A program made the position numbers and the translations under genes. A DNA stretch of 7,556 nucleotides from an uncultured Lentisphaeria bacterium (GTDB lineage Bacteria; Verrucomicrobiota; Lentisphaeria; Victivallales; Victivallaceae), in assembly GCA_949298665.1 (NCBI GenBank), contig CASFXO010000116.1, positions 1-7,556 of the forward strand. The letters run 5' to 3'. The notes beneath the pieces were generated by a model. It made no database searches, was not told the DNA's origin, and saw only the letters and a list, made by a program, of their open reading frames with translations. Below, piece after piece: positions 1-4,599 of the stretch; the stretch's first letter is position 1; every line of letters begins with the position of its first letter.

Positions 1-40
1 AAGTCGTTCTGACGTTCCCGTGAGCGGAAGTGGATGTGGA

Positions 41-46
41 AAGGAG
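41..46 (+). promoter_or_regulatory. Ribosome binding site deciding the dehydroquinase start
   Basis: AAGGAG sits 6 nt before ATG 53. It falls inside the extension that a GTG start at 20 would give, so it favours ATG 53. Confidence 0.75.
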
Positions 47-52
47 TGGCGA

Positions 53-838
53 ATGCGGAGGTCTTTTCTGAAAAAATCTTATCCGCTGATCTGCGGCATC
101 ATGGCCGGACAGACGCCGGGCGAACTGATCGCGGAGGCGCAGGCGGCGGAAGCGGACGGCGCGCAGGGAATCACCGTGGAATTGATGGATTTCAAGCCGG
201 AATTCCGGAACGAGGCGTCTCTGCGGGAGGTCATTGATTCAGTGATGTTGCCGTTCATGTTCTGTTTTTACCGTAATGACCGCTGGAAGGAGGGCGGCGA
301 TGAGGAACGGCAGAAACTGCTGCTGACCGCCGTCGACGCCGGTGCCGCCATGATCGACGTCATGGGAGACCTCTATGATCCCTCGCCGTTGGAAATCACC
401 CGCAATCCCCGGGCCGTCGACCGGCAGAAGCGCCTGATCGACCGGATTCATCGGAAAGGGGCCGAAGTGGTCATCTCTTCCCATATGTCATGCGCCCGGA
501 CGGCGGAAGAGGTGACGGAGCAGCTGTTGCAGCTGGAAGCGCGCGGCGCCGACGTCGTGAAAATCGTCACGCGCGTCGCGACCGAAGAGGAGCTCGCGGA
601 GGCAATCCGGACCACCATGCTGCTCCGGCATGAACTGCACACGCCGTTCATTCATCTCTGCACGGGCGCGTTCAGCCGACCGCACCGCTTTCTTTGTCCG
701 CTGCTGGGGACGGCCATCCTGTTTGCGGTACACCGTTACGATCCGCGCTACCGTTATCCCCAGCCGACTATTCGCGCCATGAAAGCGGTGTTGGACAATA
801 TCCCGTGGGATATTCGGGAGATTGCGCCGCGGGAATGA
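53..838 (+). CDS. Type I 3-dehydroquinate dehydratase family protein (divergent AroD)
   Basis: Type I dehydroquinases remove water from 3-dehydroquinate through a Lys Schiff base (shikimate pathway, cytoplasm). The 261-residue product (E. coli AroD is 252) keeps the fold signatures: VEL at 42-44, SSH at 142-144 (general-base His144), VVKI at 168-171 (Schiff-base Lys170), GAFSR at 205-209 (substrate Arg209), then a GTA..FAV segment and PQP at 236-238 (Gln237). The Arg that normally follows the conserved Glu by two residues (E-x-R) is Met45, and the usual GQ is PQP, so this is a divergent member; its substrate may be dehydroquinate or a relative. The start chosen is ATG 53, because AAGGAG lies 6 nt upstream; a GTG in frame at 20 would add 11 residues but swallow that site. 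No other shikimate gene is in view, so I give no gene symbol. Family membership is well supported, exact activity less so. Confidence 0.85.
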   Translation: MRRSFLKKSYPLICGIMAGQTPGELIAEAQAAEADGAQGITVELMDFKPEFRNEASLREVIDSVMLPFMFCFYRNDRWKEGGDEERQKLLLTAVDAGAAMIDVMGDLYDPSPLEITRNPRAVDRQKRLIDRIHRKGAEVVISSHMSCARTAEEVTEQLLQLEARGADVVKIVTRVATEEELAEAIRTTMLLRHELHTPFIHLCTGAFSRPHRFLCPLLGTAILFAVHRYDPRYRYPQPTIRAMKAVLDNIPWDIREIAPRE

Positions 839-882
839 CGACGGCCTTGCCGTTCGATGAAGCGGCAGGGGCGTCATTTTTT
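834..882 (+). terminator. Intrinsic terminator of the dehydroquinase gene, overlapping its stop codon
   Basis: An outer 7-bp stem pairs AATGACG (834-840) with CGTCATT (872-878). An inner 8-bp stem pairs CCTTGCCG (845-852) with CGGCAGGG (863-870), with one T-G wobble. Six T residues run from 877 to 882. The stop TGA (836-838) lies inside the outer stem. In the reverse direction no T-tract follows, so this serves the rightward gene only. Pairing was judged by eye. Confidence 0.65.
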
Positions 883-912
883 CACTCAACCGGGAGAGGG
901 GGAAGGACGGCG

Positions 913-1797
913 TTACGATTCCGGAAAATCATCCGCGGTGAACGAGTAGCTCTTTCGGCAGAACTGACAACTGACGGTCAAGGCGGGTTTTTCTGAAAAC
1001 AACTGCTTTCTTTCTTCCGGCGGCAAAGTCAGCAGGGCCCGCTTCATGCTTTCCCGGCAGCAGGAGCAGCGGAAGCCCGGCGTGGCGGCAAACTGATAAC
1101 TGACGTTACCGGCGTCCGTCGCCGCGAGGCCCGGCAACGTCAACAACCGCCGGAGTTTCTTTTCCAGCGGCTGCTCCCGGTCCAGCAGCGTTTTCCGGAA
1201 TTCCGGCGTATGCAGCACTTCCCGGATTTGGGAGAACTCCTCCAGATTGCATCCCGGCATGGCCTGCAGCATGAAGCCCGCGGCTATGGCCACCGGATCG
1301 GACGGGTCGGGACGAAACTGCACTTCGACGGCGAATTCCGTTTCGATCTGATCGCTCATCGAAAAGAACATCGAGGCATCTCCCGCAGGAGACGCCATAC
1401 CGCACGAAATCTGCCCGGAATTGAGCACTTTGCCGTTTTCCGACTTGACCACGGATATCAGCGCGTCCTCTTTTCCGAAACAGGCGTCCGGATCATGGGC
1501 GTATTCCGCCAGATGGGGTTGCGAGGGCAGGCCGCGCACGTCGCAGCGGGCGTTCACGTCCGCCAGCAGAATTCCGGCCGCGCCCCGGTAGCCGTAACGG
1601 AAGGAATACCGTTCCTCTCCTTCCAGAAGAACCGCGGTCAGCGCCGCCACGGTCAGCACTTCCGACAATACCGCGCCTCCGGCGGGGTCCGCGTCGTGGG
1701 CGATGATGCCGTCGCGGCACAACGCGGTGGTGTCGGCGAAGGCGAAACGAAGAGGCGGCTGGTGGCTCAGGCCGCGGATCAGAGTATCGTTCATCAT
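913..1797 (-). CDS. hslO: Hsp33, redox-regulated holdase chaperone
   Basis: Hsp33 is a cytoplasmic, ATP-independent chaperone. It is activated when oxidation and unfolding release zinc from a C-terminal four-Cys centre, protecting proteins during oxidative stress. The 294-residue product has the usual length and the diagnostic motif C-x-C (Cys244, Cys246), 30 residues, C-x-x-C (Cys277, Cys280), within the known 27-32 spacing; Cys247 is an extra neighbour of the centre. The N-terminal domain includes ISCGM (130-134) and the GFMLQAMPG segment (174-182), close to the family's G-x-L-x-Q-x-x-PG. ATG 1797 shares its A with the TGA of the upstream gene (TGATG), implying translational coupling; a second ATG follows directly. 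An AAGGA lies about 12 nt upstream, inside the preceding gene. Transcription probably starts in the spacer beyond 2177. No terminator is evident after the stop. Confidence 0.93.
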   Translation of the reverse strand: MMNDTLIRGLSHQPPLRFAFADTTALCRDGIIAHDADPAGGAVLSEVLTVAALTAVLLEGEERYSFRYGYRGAAGILLADVNARCDVRGLPSQPHLAEYAHDPDACFGKEDALISVVKSENGKVLNSGQISCGMASPAGDASMFFSMSDQIETEFAVEVQFRPDPSDPVAIAAGFMLQAMPGCNLEEFSQIREVLHTPEFRKTLLDREQPLEKKLRRLLTLPGLAATDAGNVSYQFAATPGFRCSCCRESMKRALLTLPPEERKQLFSEKPALTVSCQFCRKSYSFTADDFPES

Positions 1798-2177
1798 CAG
1801 AATTTGCTGTCCTTGAGTTGGCAGATGAGTTCCAGCGCCTCCAGGCAGACGACGGAGGGCAGAGGACCGAGATCGTCCTCCGGCGTGTCGCCGGGCACGG
1901 CGCGCAGATGGAAATCCTCGTCATGGACGACCAGCCGCACCGGCGTCAGGCAGTCTTTTTCGCCGCCCTGTTCCGCGAAGACGTACACCCCGTCGTCCGG
2001 CCAGCCCTCCACGAGATCGTCTTTGGAAATGATGTCCATGACCGCCTCTTTTTCATCCCAGAAATAGACCTGGAGGCGGCGGATGGTGTGGTTTTCGAAG
2101 TCGGCGCCGGAGATCAGGACGGCATTGTTTTTCATCACCTGCCGGGCGCGGGCGCAAAGTTGTCGGGCTGTGGCCAT
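1797..2177 (-). CDS. Hypothetical protein coupled to hslO
   Basis: I do not recognise this 126-residue protein. It begins MATARQLCARARQVMKNN, a short basic helix-like stretch. A mixed, mostly acidic body follows with strand-like segments (NAVLISGADF, RRLQVYFWDE, GVYVFAEQ, TPVRLVVHDE) and a final helix (VCLEALELICQLKDSKF). Cys residues are scattered and form no metal-binding pair; there is no signal peptide or membrane segment, so it is probably a small cytoplasmic alpha/beta protein. I chose ATG 2177 because AAGGA lies 10 nt upstream and base composition turns AT-rich beyond it; an in-frame start at 2258 would add 27 residues without support. Its TGA overlaps the hslO ATG by one base, so it is the first gene of a two-gene unit and a candidate functional partner of Hsp33. 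The reading frame is well supported; the function is unknown. Confidence 0.75.
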   Translation of the reverse strand: MATARQLCARARQVMKNNAVLISGADFENHTIRRLQVYFWDEKEAVMDIISKDDLVEGWPDDGVYVFAEQGGEKDCLTPVRLVVHDEDFHLRAVPGDTPEDDLGPLPSVVCLEALELICQLKDSKF

Positions 2178-2187
2178 GGAATGTGAT

Positions 2188-2192
2188 TCCTT
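2188..2192 (-). promoter_or_regulatory. Ribosome binding site of the hypothetical gene upstream of hslO
   Basis: On the minus strand AAGGA (within GAAGGAA) lies 10 nt before ATG 2177. It supports that start over the longer in-frame option at 2258. Confidence 0.6.
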
Positions 2193-2242
2193 CAATAAGC
2201 TGCTTACACAATGGAGCGATGAATACCGGAAGTATATCTCCG

Positions 2243-2278
2243 GTTTTCCGGGATGCAAGCCGGAAACGCTTTTTTTTT
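2243..2278 (+). terminator. Orphan intrinsic-terminator-like hairpin in the divergent spacer
   Basis: TTTCCGG (2245-2251) pairs with CCGGAAA (2260-2266) around an 8-nt loop. One more G-C pair is possible past a bulged T. CGC and nine T residues (2270-2278) follow. It reads rightward, but no rightward gene lies between the dehydroquinase terminator and this site. It could therefore attenuate the marC leader or end an antisense or small RNA. In the leftward direction it would only be a stem-loop in the leader of the hypothetical-hslO transcript. Confidence 0.45.
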
Positions 2279-2306
2279 ACGTTTTCCCGGAGAAAGTCAG
2301 GAAAAC

Positions 2307-2389
2307 AAATAGAGTGTATTGAATTTTATTCTTTTTGTTGTACTGTATGCAAAATAAAATACTTGAAAACTTCAATATTTTAAAATAAA
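2307..2389. promoter_or_regulatory. AT-rich divergent promoter region between the hslO unit and marC
   Basis: This stretch is far richer in A and T than its surroundings and separates two divergent transcription units, so promoters for both probably lie here. For the leftward unit a possible -10 TAAAAT (2323-2328) has a poor -35 TTGCAT (2347-2352) 18 bp upstream. For marC no confident pair can be named. It also holds TTGAA-AAC-TTCAA (2363-2375), a 12-bp perfect palindrome TATTTTAAAATA (2376-2387), and the 10-mer AAAATAAAAT twice (2351-2360 and 2382-2391). The exact promoter boxes are guesses. Confidence 0.4.
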
Positions 2390-2998
2390 ATGTTTGAGTC
2401 CTGGGCTTGTTTCGTCATATCTTCCGCGCTGATGTGGTTTCTGGTGCTGGATCCGATAGGGAATCTTCCTTTGTTCATCAGTATTCTGCGCGAGTGTGAT
2501 GCGGTTCGCTACCGGCGGGTCGTGGTGCGGGAAGGCGGCATGGCGCTGGGAATTCTGCTGCTGTGCCTGTTGTTCGGCGAAGGCCTCCTGAAACTGTTGC
2601 GGATATCGGCGGTGCCACTGGAGATCGCCGGCGGGGTGATTCTGTTTCTGATCGCCCTGCGCATGGTATTCGGACTGCCGCAGCCGGGAACGAAGCGGAA
2701 CGAGCAGGAGCCGTATATGGTACCGCTGGCGGTACCGTTGTTTGCGGGACCGTCAGCGGTTACCGTCAGTATTCTGATCCGGGGCAGTACCGGAGCTACG
2801 TTGTACGGATGTGTGACGGCATTGCTGCTGGCGTGGAGCGGGGCGATGCTGGTGTTGCTTTCCGGGCGCGCCGTCGGGCGGAAGCTCGGGAAACCGGGGC
2901 TGGAGGCGCTGGAATCTCTGTCCGGATTGTTATTGACGGTGATGGCCGTGGAGATGATGTTGCGCGGTTTTCACGCCGCCTTCCCGGCAGGCGGCTGA
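2390..2998 (+). CDS. MarC/YhgN family integral membrane protein
   Basis: This 202-residue hydrophobic protein matches the MarC (UPF0056) family, whose members, such as E. coli YhgN and MarC, have about six membrane helices and no settled transport substrate. Visible signatures are DPIGNLPLF (21-29), GGVILFLIALRMVFG (81-95) and VPLAVPLFAGPSAVT (111-125). Estimated helices are near 4-24, 49-69, 75-95, 109-131, 138-158 and 175-193. The C-terminal helix is followed by a short tail. Length equals the family norm. ATG 2390 gives 20 residues before the conserved DP, close to YhgN; the next in-frame ATG (2432) would cut into the first helix. No Shine-Dalgarno sequence precedes ATG 2390: the last 14 bases are all A or T. 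It is transcribed alone and convergently with the acidic-protein gene. An older link of MarC to antibiotic resistance was not upheld, so I infer no drug role. Confidence 0.88.
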   Translation: MFESWACFVISSALMWFLVLDPIGNLPLFISILRECDAVRYRRVVVREGGMALGILLLCLLFGEGLLKLLRISAVPLEIAGGVILFLIALRMVFGLPQPGTKRNEQEPYMVPLAVPLFAGPSAVTVSILIRGSTGATLYGCVTALLLAWSGAMLVLLSGRAVGRKLGKPGLEALESLSGLLLTVMAVEMMLRGFHAAFPAGG

Positions 2999-3049
2999 GT
3001 TGACGCCGACGGGAGGACCGCACGCACATTTCCGGTTTTCGAAATCCAT

Positions 3050-3081
3050 AAAAAAACCGTTTCCGCAAAATGGAAACGGTT
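3050..3081 (-). terminator. Intrinsic terminator of the acidic zinc-ribbon gene
   Basis: A perfect 10-bp stem pairs AACCGTTTCC (3055-3064) with GGAAACGGTT (3072-3081) around a 7-nt loop. On the minus strand it runs straight into seven T residues (3056-3050). It lies 28 nt past the stop of the 3109-3384 gene. On the plus strand no T-run follows, so it would stop marC transcription poorly. Confidence 0.85.
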
Positions 3082-3108
3082 CAAGGTAGAAAACGAGATC
3101 TCTGAAAC

Positions 3109-3384
3109 TCAGTATTTTTCTTCGTCGAAGTCTTCGAAATCCTCGTCGAACTCTTCTTCGTCAAACATTTCATCGTCATAGACTTCATCGTCCATGAAAT
3201 CGTCATCGTCATCGTCGATGTCCGAGTAGCCGTCGAGCTCGTCGTCAAATTCCGAATCGTCCTCGTCCTCCATGAACTGGGACGGAGCACTGATCACCGA
3301 ACCGCATTCCGGACAGCAGCCGTCTTCCGCTTCGATGGAACTTTCACTGACCTCGATATCGCAATAGGGGCAGCGGGTCGTCAT
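3109..3384 (-). CDS. Small zinc-ribbon protein with polyacidic tail (function unknown)
   Basis: This 91-residue protein opens with a predicted zinc ribbon, CPYC (5-8) and CPEC (24-27), with 15 residues between the pairs and an extra Cys23. After a linker (about 28-38) comes a tail with about 35 Asp/Glu and one Lys, broken at intervals by single Phe, Tyr or Met residues, including a run of six Asp. The tail should be disordered and strongly negative, so it could bind basic proteins or mimic nucleic acid; this is inference. The layout recalls the alphaproteobacterial FYDLN_acid family (zinc-ribbon-like head, acidic tail), but the FYDLN motif is absent. ATG 3384 is chosen because AAGGAGG lies 8 nt upstream; an in-frame start at 3420 would put that site inside the gene. 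It is a single-gene unit with its own promoter and terminator. The frame is not a repeat artefact: the ribbon and signals around it are clear. Confidence 0.82.
   Translation of the reverse strand: MTTRCPYCDIEVSESSIEAEDGCCPECGSVISAPSQFMEDEDDSEFDDELDGYSDIDDDDDDFMDDEVYDDEMFDEEEFDEDFEDFDEEKY
3199..3216. repeat. Short tandem hexamer (ATCGTC)x3 in the acidic-tail coding region
   Basis: Three perfect copies of ATCGTC encode part of the poly-Asp run on the minus strand. The sequence around it (about 3115-3260) is low-complexity, rich in TCG, TCC and TCA triplets. Changes of whole units would keep the frame and alter only the length of the acidic tail. Confidence 0.6.
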
Positions 3385-3392
3385 AGCATTTT

Positions 3393-3399
3393 CCTCCTT
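3393..3399 (-). promoter_or_regulatory. Ribosome binding site of the acidic zinc-ribbon gene
   Basis: A full AAGGAGG on the minus strand lies 8 nt before ATG 3384 and fixes the start of the gene. Another ATG five bases upstream is out of frame. Confidence 0.85.
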
Positions 3400-3437
3400 G
3401 AAAAACCGGGTTACAGGCACTGGCCTCTGGTTCCTGT

Positions 3438-3465
3438 ACTATATTGACACTTTCGAATTTGTCAA
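3438..3465 (-). promoter_or_regulatory. Strong sigma70-type promoter with dyad for the acidic zinc-ribbon gene
   Basis: On the minus strand a perfect -35 TTGACA (3460-3465) is followed after 16 bp by -10 TATAGT (3438-3443), 5/6 to consensus. The 5' leader to ATG 3384 would be about 45-50 nt. The spacer and -35 form an imperfect 22-bp palindrome (3444-3465) with arms TTGACA and TGTCAA around a central TTCGAA, 18 of 22 positions symmetric. This could be an operator, because a protein there would cover the -35 box. Confidence 0.75.
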
Positions 3466-3480
3466 CATCTCTTTCTGGAA

Positions 3481-3524
3481 AAAAAGAAAAAAATCCTTCC
3501 GGAAGAACATTCCGGAAGGATTTT
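3481..3524 (-). terminator. Intrinsic terminator of the ackA-pta operon
   Basis: A 15-bp stem pairs 3490-3504 with 3510-3524 around the 5-nt loop GAACA; the core is ATCCTTCCGGAA. On the minus strand the T-rich tail spans about 3493-3481, interrupted once by C. It lies 37 nt past the pta stop and separates that operon from the promoter of the acidic-protein gene. Confidence 0.9.
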
Positions 3525-3561
3525 CCTTCGATTCGTCGCTTCTTCAACCGTTTTAATCGGC

Positions 3562-4572
3562 TCAAAGCACAGCCTGGCAGGCGGTAATGGCGATTTCGGC
3601 AACGATGTCGTCGGCGGAACAGCCGCGCGACAGGTCGTTCAACGGTTTCGCCAGCCCCTGGAGCACCGGGCCGTACGCACCCGCTCCGGCAAGGCGCTGG
3701 ACCAGCTTGTAGGCGATGTTTCCGGCGTTCAGGTCCGGGAAGATCAGGACATTGGCGCCGCCGGCGAGCGGGCTGCCGGGGGCCTTGGACGCGGCCACGG
3801 CGGGAACCAGCGCGGCATCGGCCTGCAATTCACCGTCGGTCAGGATGTCGAGCCCTTCAGCCTCCACTCGCTTTTTGAATTCGGCCGCCGCTTCCCGGAT
3901 CTTGACCAGGATTTCATGTTCGGCACTGCCTTTGGTCGAGAACGACAGGAACGCTACCTTCGGCTGTTTTCCGAAGAGCGCCTGATAACTGCGGCTGGTC
4001 GCCATGGCGATGTCAACCAGCTGGGCGGCATCGGGATTCGGGTTCACGCCGCAGTCGGCGAAGAGCAGCACGTCGTCTCCGGAAGCGGTCGGTGTCTTGA
4101 GGTCCATGACGAAGTTGCTGCTGGCACTTTTGATGCCTTTCGCCGTGCCGATGCAGTGGAAGGCGGCGCGCAGCATGTCCGCCGTGGACGCGATGCTGCC
4201 CGCCACCAGGCCGTCGGCCATGTCATGGCGCGTCATCATCGCCCCGAAATAAATGCGGTTGGTCATGGTGGTCCGGGCTTTTTCCGGCGTCATGCCCTTG
4301 GCCTTGCGCATTTCATGAAATTCCGCGCTGAATTGTTCCATTTCCCGGCTGTTGAGATAGTCGAACGATTCGAAAAGTCGCTCCTTGACTTCTCCTTTGG
4401 CGCAGGCGGCGGCGATTTCCTCTTCCGTGCCGAGGACGATGATTTTCTTCGCAATTCCTTCCCGGACGGCCTTGTTCGCGGCGACGACCACCCGGTAGTC
4501 CTGGCCCTCGGGCAATACGATGGTCTTGGCGGCGCTGCGGGCGCGCGCGGTCAATACTTCAATGGCAGACAT
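3562..4572 (-). CDS. pta: Phosphate acetyltransferase (phosphotransacetylase)
   Basis: Pta exchanges CoA on acetyl-CoA for phosphate, giving acetyl phosphate, the substrate of AckA next door; it acts in the cytoplasm. The 336-residue product is the short, single-domain form (about 330 residues, as in Bacillus and Methanosarcina), without the long N-terminal part of E. coli Pta. Motifs are VLPEGQDYR (19-27), DGELQADAAL (246-255), IFPDLNAGNIAYK (277-289) and KPLNDLSRGCSADD (309-322). The Ser315-Arg316 pair and Asp322 have the same spacing as Ser309, Arg310 and Asp316 of the Methanosarcina enzyme, so it should be active. I chose ATG 4572 because GGAGGA lies 9 nt upstream; a TTG at 4596 would add eight residues and cover that site. 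It follows ackA by 27 nt and ends before a strong terminator, so both are one operon. Confidence 0.95.
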   Translation of the reverse strand: MSAIEVLTARARSAAKTIVLPEGQDYRVVVAANKAVREGIAKKIIVLGTEEEIAAACAKGEVKERLFESFDYLNSREMEQFSAEFHEMRKAKGMTPEKARTTMTNRIYFGAMMTRHDMADGLVAGSIASTADMLRAAFHCIGTAKGIKSASSNFVMDLKTPTASGDDVLLFADCGVNPNPDAAQLVDIAMATSRSYQALFGKQPKVAFLSFSTKGSAEHEILVKIREAAAEFKKRVEAEGLDILTDGELQADAALVPAVAASKAPGSPLAGGANVLIFPDLNAGNIAYKLVQRLAGAGAYGPVLQGLAKPLNDLSRGCSADDIVAEIAITACQAVL

Positions 4573-4581
4573 ATTGGCAAA

Positions 4582-4587
4582 TCCTCC
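4582..4587 (-). promoter_or_regulatory. Ribosome binding site of pta
   Basis: GGAGGA on the minus strand sits 9 nt before ATG 4572, within the 27-nt ackA-pta gap. It decides against a TTG start at 4596. Confidence 0.75.
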
Positions 4588-4599
4588 GATGTTCAACGG

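Noticed and set aside
20..52. Longer dehydroquinase from the GTG at 20
   Set aside because: The extra 11 residues cover the AAGGAG that serves ATG 53, and the extension (SGSGCGKEW...) has no family likeness.
1210..2067. Long rightward open frame of 285 codons opposite hslO
   Set aside because: It lies antisense to hslO and the hypothetical gene. Its translation is low in recognisable motifs and has the Arg/Gly/His-rich look of a GC-rich shadow frame.
2183..2383. Rightward small open frames in the divergent spacer
   Set aside because: They run through the hairpins and T-tract, lack a ribosome site and encode AT-driven low-complexity ends.
3344..3565. Leftward frame of 73 codons spanning the pta-acidic gene gap
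   Set aside because: It would read through the pta terminator and the promoter of the next gene, and overlaps the acidic-protein coding region in another frame.
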